Below, piece after piece: positions 51,203 through 62,065 of a stretch of DNA of 64,000 bases. The stretch comes from Balaenoptera acutorostrata. Its lineage: Eukaryota; Chordata; Mammalia; Artiodactyla; Balaenopteridae. Where the stretch lies: NCBI RefSeq assembly GCF_949987535.1, contig NC_080071.1:28666236-28730235 (forward strand), in the 5' to 3' direction. A program made the position numbers and the translations under genes. Under the pieces are notes generated by a model. The model was not told the DNA's origin. It was given only the letters and a program-made list of their open reading frames with translations, and ran no database searches. How positions within the stretch are numbered: the stretch's first letter is position 1; each line of letters begins with the position of its first letter.

Positions 51203-52201
51203 TTAATTGTTTTGGGTTTGTTTTTGTAGGTCCTTTTCTTCTCTTGTGTTTCCCACTTCGAAAAGTTCCTTTAGCGTTTCTTGTAGAGCTGGTTTGGTGG
51301 TGCTGAATTCTCTTAGCTTTTGCTTGTCTGTAAAGCTTTTGATTTCTCCATCAAATCTAAATGAGATCCTTGCTGGGTAGAGTAATCTTGGTTGTAGGTT
51401 CTTCCCTTTCATCATTTTAAGTATATCATGCCACTCCCTTCTGGCTTGTAGAGTTTCTGCTGAGAAATCAGCTGTTAACCTTATGGGAGTTCCCTTGTAT
51501 GTTATTTGTCGTTTTTCCCTTGCTGCTTTCAATAATTTTTCTTTGTCTTTAATTTTTGCCACTTTGATTACTATGTGTCTCGGCATGTTTCTCCTTGGGT
51601 TTATCCTGTGTGGGACTCTCTGCGCTTCCTGGACTTGGGTGGCTATTTCCTTTCCCATGTTAGGGAAGTTTTGGACTATAATCTCTTCAAATATTTTTTC
51701 TGGTCCTTTCTCTCTCTCTTCTCCTTCTGGGACCCCTATAATGTGAATGTTGTTGCGTTTAATGTTGTCCCAGAGGTCTCTTAGGCTGTCTTCATTTCTT
51801 TTCATTCTTTTTTCTTTATTCTGTTCCTCAGCAGTGAATTCCACCATTCTGTCTTCGAGGTCACTTATCTGTTCTTCTGCCTCAGTTATTATGCTATTGA
51901 TTCCTTCTAGTGTAGTTTTCATTTCAGTTATTGTATTGGTCATCTCTGTTTGTTTGTTCTTTAATTCTTCTAGGTGTTTGTTAATCATTTCTTGCATCTT
52001 CTCGATCTTTGCCTCCATTCTTATTCCGAGGTCCTGGATCATCTTCACTATCATTATTCTGAATTCTTCTTCTGGAAGGTTGCCTATCTCCGCTTCATTT
52101 AGTTGTTTTTCTGAGGTTTTATCTTGTTCCTTCATCTGGTATATAGCTCTCTGCCTTTTCATCTTGTCTATCTTTCTGTGAATGTGGTTTTTGTTCCACA
52201 A
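51203..52201 (-). CDS. L1 ORF1 protein (RNA-binding), open
   Basis: 332 codons uninterrupted, close to the usual L1 ORF1p length. ORF1p is a trimeric nucleic-acid chaperone that coats L1 RNA. The translation shows a charged N-terminal part, a long coiled-coil region (M-Q-E-M-I-N-K-H-L-E-E-L-K to I-S-D-L-E-D-R-M), the RRM-like part (I-I-G-V-P-E-G-E-E; R-H-I-V-I-K) and the C-terminal domain (A-D-F-S-A-E-T-L-Q-A-R-R-E-W; I-S-F-R-F-D-G). The stop lies 4 bp before the ORF2 start, the typical L1 spacing. Whether it is expressed is unknown. Confidence 0.92.
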   Translation of the reverse strand: MWNKNHIHRKIDKMKRQRAIYQMKEQDKTSEKQLNEAEIGNLPEEEFRIMIVKMIQDLGIRMEAKIEKMQEMINKHLEELKNKQTEMTNTITEMKTTLEGINSIITEAEEQISDLEDRMVEFTAEEQNKEKRMKRNEDSLRDLWDNIKRNNIHIIGVPEGEEREKGPEKIFEEIIVQNFPNMGKEIATQVQEAQRVPHRINPRRNMPRHIVIKVAKIKDKEKLLKAAREKRQITYKGTPIRLTADFSAETLQARREWHDILKMMKGKNLQPRLLYPARISFRFDGEIKSFTDKQKLREFSTTKPALQETLKELFEVGNTREEKDLQKQTQNN

Positions 52202-53021
52202 GCTGCAGGATTGTAGTTTTTCTTGCTTCTGCTGTCTGCCCTCTGGTGGTTGAGGCTATCTAAGAGGCTTGATGGGAGGCTCTGGTGGTGGGTAGAGCTG
52301 ACTGTTGCTGTGGCGGTCAGAGCTCAGTAAAACCTTAATCCACTTGACTGTTGATGGGTGGGGCTGGGTTCCCTCCCTGTTGGTCGTTTTGCCTGAGGCA
52401 ACCCAACACTGGAGCCTACCTGGGCTCTTTGGTGGGGCTAATGACAGACTCTGGGAGGGCTCACGCCAAGGAGTACTTCCCATCACTTCTGCTGCCAGTG
52501 TCCTTTTCCCCACCATGAAACAGAGCCACCCCCCACCATTGCAGAAGACCTTACAACACTAGCAGGTAGGTCTGGTTCAGTCTCCCCCAGGGTCACTGCT
52601 CCTTCCCCTCGGTCCCGACGCACACATTATTTTGTGTGTGCCCTCCAAGTGTGGGGTCTCTGTTTCCCCCAGTCCTGTCGAAGTCCTGCAATCAATTCCC
52701 ACTAGGCTTCAAAGTCTGATTGTCTATGAATTCCTCCTCCTGTTGCCGGACCCCCAGATTGGGAAGCCTGACGGGGGGCTCAGAACCTTCACTCCAGTGG
52801 GTGGACTTCTGTGGTATAAGTGTTCGCCAGTCTGTGAGTCACCCACCCACCAGTTATGGGATTTGATTTTACTCTGATTGCGCCCCTCCTACCGTCTCAT
52901 TGTGGCTTCTCCTTTGTCTTTGGATGTGGGGTATCTTTTTTGGTGAAGTCCAGTGTCTTCCTGTCGATGATTGTCCAGCAGCTAGTTGTGATTCTGGTGT
53001 TCTTGCAAGAGGGAGGGAGTC
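52202..53021 (-). promoter_or_regulatory. L1 5' untranslated / promoter region
   Basis: About 820 bp upstream of ORF1 on the - strand, richer in G and C than the rest of the element. L1 5' UTRs carry an internal RNA polymerase II promoter. No specific motif is claimed. It ends at the target duplication, so the element is full length or nearly so. Confidence 0.7.
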
Positions 53022-53040
53022 TGGCATCTCGTTGTTTTTT

Positions 53041-53391
53041 TTTTTTGTTTTTTTTGTTTTTTAATTTTTTTAATGAGGATCTTGAATCAGATGCGTATGT
53101 TTGATTGATTGATTGATTGATTGATTTTTAGCTGTGTTGGGTCTTCGTTTCTGTGCGAGGGCTTTCTCCAGTTGTGGCAAGCGGGGGCCACTCTTCATCG
53201 CGATGCGCGGGCCTCTCACCGTCGCGGCCTCTCTCGTTGCGGAGCACAGGCTCCAGACGCGCAGGCTCAGCAGTTGTGGCTCACGGGCCCAGCCGCTCTG
53301 CGGCATGTGGGATCTTCCCAGGCCAGGGCTCGAACCTGTGTCCCCTGCATCAGCAGGCAGACTCTCAACCACTGCGCCACCTGGGAAGCCC
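53041..53391 (-). mobile_element. CHR-type SINE with extra 3' sequence, same site as L1
   Basis: Reverse SINE with its head at the right end (ccacctgggaagcccc). Its tail on the - strand is (AATC)n followed by about 28 bp of unique sequence and then the real poly(A), seen on the + strand as 53041-53072. The target duplication catctcgttgtttt lies at 53024-53037 and 53392-53405. The insertion uses the same target bases as the L1 before it. Confidence 0.93.
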
Positions 53392-53405
53392 CATCTCGTT
53401 GTTTT

Positions 53406-53760
53406 AATTTACAATTCCTTAGTGACAAATGATTTGAGCATATTTCCATATGCTTATTTACCATTTGTATATCTTATTTGGTGAGATATCTGTTCAGACC
53501 TTTTGTCCATTTTAAAATTGGGTTATTAGTTTATTGTTGAGGTTTAAGAGTTCTTTGTATATCTTGCATACAAGTCTTTTATCAGATATGTGTTTGACAA
53601 ATATTTTCTCTCAGTGTATGGCTTTGTCTCTTCATTCTCTTTACTGGGTCTTTCACAGAGCAGAGTTTTTAACTTTAATGAAGTCCAACATCAATTTTTC
53701 TCTTTCATGTATCAAGCTTGTTGTTTTTGACCTGCTGTTTCCACTTAACAATATGTTTTG
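53406..53760 (-). mobile_element. Older L1 continued (right of the nested insertions)
   Basis: Continues the element of 46420-47131. The + strand text 'ttccttagtgacaaatgatt', 'ttgtccattttaaaattggg' and 'cttttatcagatatgtgttt' is the antisense of L1 ORF2. It ends near 53760. Confidence 0.8.
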
Positions 53761-54405
53761 AGCATATTCCTTGCTAATAAATATACCCTTATAGTTTCAA
53801 AAAGCAGACAACACTTTAGACAGAGAAAAGTGTGAAAGAAATGTTTTCTAAGTTCATTAAGTGGAAAATTAGCACAAAAATTGTTTTTGCTTTTATAAAT
53901 AAATGAATGTGTTATCTGAAACACAACTCCTTTTATATTCTCTGTATTTTTCTGATTATTTCTTCTTAATTTAATTTCTGTTTTGCTGCTACCACTGTTG
54001 CACTGTCAAGGTGGATGCTTAAAGATAATCAGAATGTCAACATGCCTTTGGTTGTGCTTCTAAGAGTATAACCTAGTTTTTTGTGATATAAAAGGTTTTA
54101 AAATCTAAGAATAGGACTTCAGAGAGAAAAAACTTGGAAGTGAATTTGAATCATAGAATCAATGAATCATTTTTATCTTTAAAAGATAAAATTTACAAGC
54201 AAGATCAAGGTTAGGGGTCTTTTGAGTCCCTTGAATCACACTTAATTGATAATAGTCAGGACAAAAATAAACTATGAATTAAAAGCTTGCATTTATTATT
54301 CCATTATAGATTGGGTACACAAACTCCATTTCAATTCTCATAATGTTAATCAAGTAAATTAGTATGTAATCTGTACCTAGGAGAAAAGACACCTTATCTT
54401 TTGCC
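53761..54405. other. Intergenic sequence, nothing recognised
   Basis: AT-rich spacer with no gene or repeat that I can name. Confidence 0.5.
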
Positions 54406-54409
54406 ACTG

Positions 54410-54592
54410 TATCTTTTAATCTTCCCAATTTCCCTACAAAGTAGCTATTATTATTCCTATTTTATAAATGAGAAAACTGGTTCTCTGGGAAGTGCAGTAA
54501 CCCAGTGGCACACAGCTAATTTGTGGTGGAGCTGGATTCTGAACCCAGGACTGACTGATTCAAAAGCCTAAGCTCTCTCAACTAACAATACA
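54410..54592 (+). repeat. MIR element
   Basis: 'cctattttataaatgagaaa' then 'gcacacagctaatttgtggt' and 'ggagctggattctgaaccca' is a well preserved MIR in forward orientation. Confidence 0.85.
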
Positions 54593-54769
54593 GAAATAAG
54601 AACCAAGTGTGTGTTTTACGTTTGTATATATACTTTTCATTTGGATGGAGATGAGGAAGAATAGACCTAAATATAGCTCCTGGTGAAAAATAATTTCCTA
54701 TGGTGTCACAGTTAGTATAAGGAAAGATCAGTAAGAACTGAAGTAAATAGGTGAGGAACTAGTAAGCTG

Positions 54770-55090
54770 TTCAACAAACCCATCTCCCTTTCCTTCTGGA
54801 CAGATAGACTACATTTCTCAGCCTACTTTACAGTTAGTCTGGCCATGACTGTATATCACTTCCAGGCCTCGCCCATAAACATCACCTGTGTAATCTTCCT
54901 CTCTTTCTTTCCCTGGGCTTCCCTCAGCCTGAATTCTTGAATGGATTCAGTACTACCCACCCCTAGTTGGACTTTATGTGAGCAAGAAATGAACATCCAC
55001 TAATTTAAGCCAATAATATTTCTAGATTTATCTGTCATAGCAACTAGTGCTACATCTACTAACACAAAAATTGGTATTAGAAGTGGGATG
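54770..55090 (+). repeat. LTR-like repeat, copy 1 (MaLR-like, tentative)
   Basis: 'ctacatttctcagcctactt', 'cttccaggcctcgcccataa' and an end like 'agcaactagtgctacatcta' resemble a dispersed LTR-type repeat. A related copy in the same orientation is at 56345-56715. Family assignment is tentative. Confidence 0.5.
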
Positions 55091-56344
55091 CTACAAAACT
55101 AAAACTTAAAATATGTGGCACTGGCTTAGTAGTTGGGCAGTAGGCTACAAGAAAATTAATATTATGAGTTTGAAGATGTAGAATGATGCCACGTGCAAGC
55201 AAAATGTTTGGGAAAATTGTTGTCGGCAATAAAGTGAATAATACCAAGTATCCACTGAGCCTTTCTTTAGAACTAGGAGAAGTTGGAAAATGCAGTTGTA
55301 ACAGTGTGTATCATTTGCTAATAGCTAAACTTAGCAAAGTACTAAAAATAAAGACACATGAGGTAAATGAAGAATTGATTGTTTTACAAGTAGAAATGAA
55401 AAGGACTAGTGAAAGACCCAAAAGTTGGTGACTTAAAGTTTTGACAAATTTGATTCTGGTCCTCACATATTAGGAAAGACAATTTAGAAATAGATAGAGC
55501 AACTTGGTCCATTAAGTTGGTTTAAGAGTGTATCCACCCCACCCATTTCTGTTGATTGATCTCAAAGAAGCTTTCATTGAGTTGAAGGGCAAGAGACAGA
55601 AGAGCAAGGATAAACAAATAAATTAGGCTTGAGAATTATGTCTAAGAAGGAACTTGTGAATATGTGAATACTAGCATACAGTACTATCTGGAAACAAGTA
55701 GGATGGGAGCCTATTAAGTCTTTGATGTATTATCAAAGACATCGGAAGTCCAGGCTTTAAAAACAACAACAAAACTTGGATTCTTCAGGGTATAAAACAA
55801 CCATTGAGTTTCCAAACTTGAACCAGCGAGAAGCAGGCTGCAAAAAGAGAGCATATGCCCATCACCGCTTCAAATGTGATCATGAAGAATAATGTACAAG
55901 AGAAAATCCTTCCTGCAGGTAAAAGCGGGGCCAGAGAGAAACATGCACAAGAGTCTTCCTCCTGGAAATTAGAATCAGGGCCTCACTAAGGAACTTTCCC
56001 TCACCCAGACTGGGGGCTTTGACAAAGCCCACAGTAAAGTTTTCTTGATTGTTATGGACCCGTGTCTCCTTGACATGTCCCACTACTCTCATTCCTAAGA
56101 AGATGGTTTTTAATTGCTACTCTATATTTACCGTTGTTCGTTGGGGCAGTGGCAGGGTGGGGTAGGATAACTAGTCTTTTAGTTTATAGTTTATGAGGAA
56201 GCATGCCAGATGGAGAAGAAGGTACAGCACACAAATATCTTAGTATTGAGCCAGATGCAGTAACTAGTTGGGAATTGGTTTATCTTTCTAACCATAGTGG
56301 AGGTCAAGAGAAAATTTAAAAGGGTAGCCTGTGGTAGAAGCAGG
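55091..56344. other. Intergenic sequence, nothing recognised
   Basis: About 1.25 kb with only short open frames (up to 82 codons at 55183-55431) and no recognised repeat. Confidence 0.5.
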
Positions 56345-56715
56345 TGAGCGGTTCACTAAAAGCATTTCTCTTTCCTCCTGGTGAACAGTTAGACTGGCAT
56401 TCCCAGGCCCCTTGCAGTTGATGTGGCCATGTCATTAAGTTTTGACCAATAACATGTCAGCAGAAATGACATGTCGCACCTAAACAATGCTTCTTGTCTC
56501 ATATGCCATCTTCATCTGGATGTTGATTCCCAGAATTATTTTGAAAGCTATATGTTGACGATGAAAGAGCCTGAATGACCCTGTGGAGCAAATCCCTTTG
56601 CTTCTCCTCCTCACTATACCAATAGAACAAGAATGAGTAAGAAAGAAATGTCTATCGTGTTAAGCCATCGATATATTGGGGTTTATCTGTTGCAGGGTAG
56701 CTATCCCAACAACTA
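56345..56715 (+). repeat. LTR-like repeat, copy 2 (MaLR-like, tentative)
   Basis: 'ccccttgcagttgatgtggc', 'ttttgaccaataacatgtca' and the end 'gtgttaagccatcgatatat' with 'ttatctgttgcagggtagct' match the layout of a MaLR-style LTR. It is better preserved than copy 1 at 54770-55090. Confidence 0.55.
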
Positions 56716-56949
56716 CTTTAGGAAAGATTTCCCAGAAAAAAAAAAGCAAAAGTAAGTGAAATAGCCCCTGAAATTTACTTGTAATGAAGAAACATATCTC
56801 TTTAGTGGGAAAAGCATGAGCAAAAACTATAAGACTAGATGGATCTTTAAAAGAATGGTTGAAAGTTGAAACAAGTCAACCACCCCAACTTTGATTACTT
56901 CTGCTTAATATATCGATCAATAATAATGAAAATTCTCTACATAGCTAAT

Positions 56950-57150
56950 ATATATTGAGCAGTTACCTTCCAGGTACTAAACTAAGCACTTAGAGCATAT
57001 TATCTCATTTAAATTTCAAAGTCCTTCTGAGAACTAGATATTATTATTATTATTCCTATTTTACACCAGTGAGGAAACTGAGGCACTGAGTTATAAACCC
57101 AGTGGGCCTCGTCACACATCTCATAAGAGGTAGACCTAGAATTTTAGCTC
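56950..57150 (+). repeat. MIR element
   Basis: 'ccaggtactaaactaagcac', 'cctattttacaccagtgagg' and 'aaactgaggcactgag' give the standard MIR order. A small ATT-repeat (57040-57055) lies inside. Confidence 0.85.
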
Positions 57151-57159
57151 AGATTGGTC

Positions 57160-59985
57160 TGTCCCCACACTCCCCATTCTTAATCACTTCATTCTATTGG
57201 TTAGAAAGCAAAGCACTTTAAAATGTCCCTGCTTTACCTATTCAATGTAAATGAAAATGTGCCTGGGATGATTGAGGTTTTGTGGTGGGGTTTTCCAAAA
57301 TGAATCAAACCACGCTTCTCTTAAACACATTTTTCAGTTGATCACCAAAACCAGCACTCATCTTATTGTACCACTGTCACTCAGTTAATGTCCAGAAAAT
57401 CCCATAAAATATATACCTCACTTGTGTTTATGTCACTGAATACTAGCCACTCCATTCCAATGAAAATAGACATTACACGTTAATGACTTAGTGGTTAATT
57501 TTCATTACTTTCTCATTAAAAGTCAAGCAAAAAAGAATACTTGTACATGTTTGGGTCTTTATTTTCTTCTTGCGGCTGATTTGCAATTGTGCTTCATGCA
57601 ATTATCTTATTACTCTTCGGAAAACGATGATGTCCTTGCCCCCAGAGTCTAAAGCCCCACAAAGAGGACCTATGCTCTAGTGCCAATACCAGCTGTTGGA
57701 AATTATCTTCCCGCTCAAATTCAATCTATTGCTTTTAGAATCTAGGGTCTCCTGTTCAATCCCCAGAAACAAGTTTTTCAAAGACTAAAAAGACGCTAGT
57801 TAGTTACATTAAAGTACCTGATTTAAATGTTCTGTTAAGGGATTTCCAAGTTGCTACAACAGCTTGAGACGTTATATAATGTCTAATGGGTTGTACTGTT
57901 AGAACATTTTTGGTATACTGGACTAGGGGATGTAACCCTGGGGTTCTGTTAGAAGGGCTTGAGATGGCATGTGGCTGAGGACTGGATTAATTCAGGAAGA
58001 TTTACACCAAAGACTTAAAATCCACAGGCGAGTGGCTTTATGAGAGCTGACCATCCAAGAGGCCATGGGGGAGATAAACACCAGCAAGGTAAAATACCTT
58101 GTCATCTATCTTTCTTATACATATTAACATTAATTCTAATATAACATATTTATAGAGTACCTAAAACCTGGTAGAGAGGTTACAAATGTATCATGTTGGG
58201 AATCTGACTTATTTTATCCTGTGCAGCTGTGTTTTGCAATGTCCTTGTTAAAAATATTTATAATTAATGCCTCAGTTGAAAAGTGCTTGATGATAATCAG
58301 AATTGCTTCTCTAAGAATGAACTACTCAGTCAAGTACTGTATAGGTCTAACCGGTGAGTATAATTAAGGAAAAAAAACCCTGAATGCAGTGTATACAAGT
58401 AAAATCTCAATTAAAACACTGAAGGATATAAAAAATGGAAGCCATTATTACTGCAAGTTTCTAAAATTCAAATAATGAGTTTTTTTCTTTCAGAGACATT
58501 CACATAAACTGTCAGGAATTCACATCTTTTGGGAGAGAAAAATCATCAGTACAGGAATAGAGTTATAATATTTTAGAAAGGATTACAAACCAGGGACATA
58601 AAGATGTAGACTCTAAGATTTCTAATATTCTAGTTTACATAAGCTGCATTTTAAGAAAATTCTGAAATGTGAAACCAGATTTTCACTTTGTGATTAAAAT
58701 AATGCTAATAAGAAAGGTAGGTCTTTCTACCTCTTTAAAAACATTTACTTCCACTTTCTCTCTCTAACCACATCTAAAAGTCCTGCCCACTAGCAGCTAA
58801 ATGCAAGTGGGCATGACTGAGTCTATGTGCAAGGTAACTCACATTCTATGGTATTAAGGTCATAAACAACTCTCAAGTCCCCGGTTTATTTTAAAGCTTT
58901 AAAAATTCTTGACATTGCAAGGGCATAAAATATTTTGTTGGCTATTTCTATTTAAGGACTTCAACACTGAGATGTGCAAGTCTATTATATTTTTCCCTGT
59001 GAATGTAAAAGCATTTCATGGTGCTCACTGGGTCTCTGTGCAGTCAATATGCAATAAAACAGAAGCAGCAACGGCTTGAACACTTCACTTACCAACTAAA
59101 CAACATAACGCACCTACCCTTAACATTGCCAGGCCAACAGCCAGAACACTAGCCGATTACAAACCAAGGACTGAATATGTTTGTGACTTGGTGTTGTAGA
59201 CGTTTGGAGAAGTGGATTTTTAAAAATCAATCCTGTTATGAAATATCAGGCCACTGTTAAATAGACACCAAAGGTTACTGAATATAAAGAAAGCATCCAG
59301 CCAACCTCCAAAGTAATGCAACATCAAAGAAGAATTTTTTAAAAAGGTTGCTAAAGGAAAATACTACAGGTTTATCTATAGGTACAGAAACTAAGGCAGG
59401 ATCTCAGAACAGAAAAAAATTTTTTTAAGGAAGAAAAAAGCTTTACAAACTTAATTTCTAGAAAGTAATTATCAAGCTGCATGGTACCATAAAGCCCTAT
59501 TGATCCAAATTTCTCTTTCTGTATGAACTCCACAGACTTGCATGACTTGGCATCAGTAAAAGCTAATGATGATTCATGCTATTAGCTTCAGCAGCCCCAG
59601 TCCCTAGGAACTCAGCTTTGACCTTTTATTAGCACTTTTCTCCCAAGTAGGTAGGACCATTCTCCAGGCATACTTCCTAATCACCTAAAAACATCAGAAG
59701 AATGAGTTAAAAGCCTGACTGGGGGAGGGGCTGGGAAGCTAAGGGAAAAGATTCAGTCTGAGGAGAGAATGCATCTCATGGCGTGTGTGATCCGCCCAGC
59801 AATCCGGGGAAAACCTGGGAAGTAAAATTACATGTTAAGATTTCGTTTACGTAAACTTACAATAATCATAATTGCAGGACATATGTTAAATGTTATCAGT
59901 TGATTTCAACGTTCAGCAGCAGCCCTCTCCTTCCCCCCCCCCAAAAACTCCATGTAATATTTATAAATTCATTTTTTCTTGATCA
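57160..59985. other. Repeat-poor intergenic tract
   Basis: About 2.8 kb in which I recognise no repeat family, gene or long open frame. Base composition is even. In other mammals the gene downstream of XIRP2 on the same strand is B3GALT1, so this tract may lie between the two; no B3GALT1 exon is identified here. Confidence 0.5.
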
Positions 59986-60729
59986 AACAGTTATTGAACT
60001 CCTAGCACTATGCTAGGCACTTAAACAACATTCTGTTGTGGTAATATAGAAGTCATTAATTTTTTTAAATTAATTTTTTAGTGTCCTCTGCTTTACGTGG
60101 CTTCTGAAGGAAGTATTGATTAATGAAGCCATGGAAAACTGTTTCGCAAATAACTGAAAAAGCTCTACTCCTCTCCTTCCTACCCTCCCCATCCCTCACT
60201 GCTCCTCCTCCACCTGCCTAGCCTGCCCCCAACTCCCCAACACAAGTACACACACACACACACATTTCCTTTCCACTTTTCTACTTCATGCTGGACCAAT
60301 GCAATATGCAGCTCTCTTTAGTGATGAAAGCTACAGGAAAAAAAAAAAAAAAAGAAACATTATTAAAACAGATTGGATTTTCTTATTCAAGCAAATAACC
60401 TAATTCTGGATTATAAAAATTCAAGATAATCTATAGGATAGTTAAAGAAAGATTTTTTTCTTCAATGTTGATAATAGTTTGATTTCTATAACATACACAC
60501 ACATTGAAGGACTGCATATCTTTGCAAATGATTTTGTTTCAATAATAACAATAAAGATTGTCAATACTTTAAGACTGTGAGAACTTGTCTCAACTAAAGT
60601 TCTTTATACAGCCTTCTGCATAAATCATAATTCCACCTTTATTTCAAAATACTGAACCCAGAATAACATAACTTTTCTAATATAATAGAAACACCCACTT
60701 GAACTATCTTTTTCCCATTCTGTGTGGAT
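59986..60729. other. Intergenic sequence with simple repeats
   Basis: A short fragment 'ttattgaactcctagcacta' with 'tgctaggcacttaaacaaca' at about 59992-60030 is MIR- or L2-like. An AC run is at 60247-60264 and an A run near 60338. Otherwise nothing recognised. Confidence 0.5.
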
Positions 60730-61085
60730 CAAATGATTTTCACTCTAATCAGCCTACCATAAGTGTCCTTTCAAAAGAAACCAAAGATCTCACTTAATCC
60801 ACAATCTCTCATCAACACTTAGAGTCAAGAGTTGGTATATTTCACCTTCCAGTCCTTTAACAACCTTATCCTTCCTTGGATTCCACAGCACCCAATTACT
60901 TTTCAATTTCTTCCCAGGTTTCAGATTAAATCCCCTCCCCCGCAAAATGACCCCACCATCCTTATTTTCTCTTAACTGCAGGTGATCTCTTAGGCTTGTT
61001 GTTCTGTCTACATTTTGTCCTTGGACATCTTTTACATTCTCTTAGTTCCAGTGATTCCCTCTCTACTGACAACTCCCAAATCTCA
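60730..61085 (+). repeat. L2 LINE relic
   Basis: 'tccagtcctttaacaacctt', 'ttgttctgtctacattttgt' and 'ctctactgacaactcccaaa' follow the order of an L2 element upstream of its 3' end. Old and non-coding. Confidence 0.6.
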
Positions 61086-61925
61086 GGAGAAAAGTATGAT
61101 GAGGGGGGAATAGTATAAGGCTAGGAGTTGGAACATTTGCTTAGTTTGGAGTCCTGTCCCCTTATAAAATTTTGATGAGTGACTTTATTGTGTTCCTGTG
61201 TACGCTGGGGTGGGGGAAGAACATTGATTCTGGTATAAAGTGTATTTTTAAAAAAATACTAGTTATGATGACCTGAATAGAATACAATTCCATTCTGGTG
61301 GTTTTGTTTTCTCATCGATTTTTCTTTAATCTTTTAACACAAGAAACTTACATAGTAATCTTTTAACATGAGCGTGACATCCATCGTTACAGATGTCTTA
61401 GAGTTTTAAATATGAAAATAGAAGCTTTATGTATTTGAAGTTATCTTAAGTTAACTTATTACCTTAAGTTAATAAGTTAATTAATTACATTATTGGGGGG
61501 GGGCAATACTTTATTCCAGGTGCAACTTACATCCAATATTAAACAAAATGGGTTGACCTTCATTTAAATTAAGGAGCCAGCCTTTAAACTTGCATATTTC
61601 AACCATATTGGAAATGGCAGAGTGAAGGAACCATGGGAAAAACACTCTCTCTGGATTACATTAACAAATAAAATGTACCTGATAGTCAATTTAACAAAAA
61701 ATTGGTAAAAGAGCCTCTTTGGAACTTAATATATTCATCTGTAGAAATAGGTATGACATATCCACAATGAACAGGGCTGTTGTGAGAATTAAACTAAGTC
61801 ACACTCAAAAGAGGGTAATATTATCATTAAATTCCAGTGCTCTACCTTTCTGGAAAGTCTTTTCTGCAAAAAGACTGTTGTAGCTTGCAGTTCCAATTAT
61901 AAGTTAATCCTCACACCTGAGAAAA
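61086..61925. other. Intergenic sequence, nothing recognised
   Basis: AT-rich; contains a short palindromic stretch of ttaagttaac/attaagttaa text near 61440-61490 and a run of nine Gs at 61495-61503. No gene seen. Confidence 0.5.
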
Positions 61926-61929
61926 GCAG

Positions 61930-62065
61930 CTACAGGTTTACTTTGGTTTTAATCTCTATTTTACAGATAAGGAATGCTGGGCAAGTTTAAGTGACTCACC
62001 TGCAATTACTCACCCAGTCATCAACAGAGCTGGAACTAGACCGATTTCTTTCCTTTTTACTCAGT
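61930..62065 (+). repeat. MIR fragment
   Basis: 'ctctattttacagataagga' then 'gcaagtttaagtgactcacc' and 'cagagctggaactagacc' is a MIR core in forward orientation. Confidence 0.8.

Larger units (their letters stand above)
47151..53021 (-). mobile_element. Near full-length LINE-1, reverse strand
   Basis: About 5.87 kb L1 on the - strand: 5' UTR (about 53021-52202), intact ORF1 (52201-51203), broken ORF2 (51198-47363), a short 3' UTR and a T-rich end on the + strand (47142-47203) that is its poly(A) region. The target duplication tggcatctcgttgtttttt is at 47132-47150 and 53022-53040. It inserted into an older L1. The near-complete length and intact ORF1 suggest a moderately young element of the cetartiodactyl lineage. 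Confidence 0.95.
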
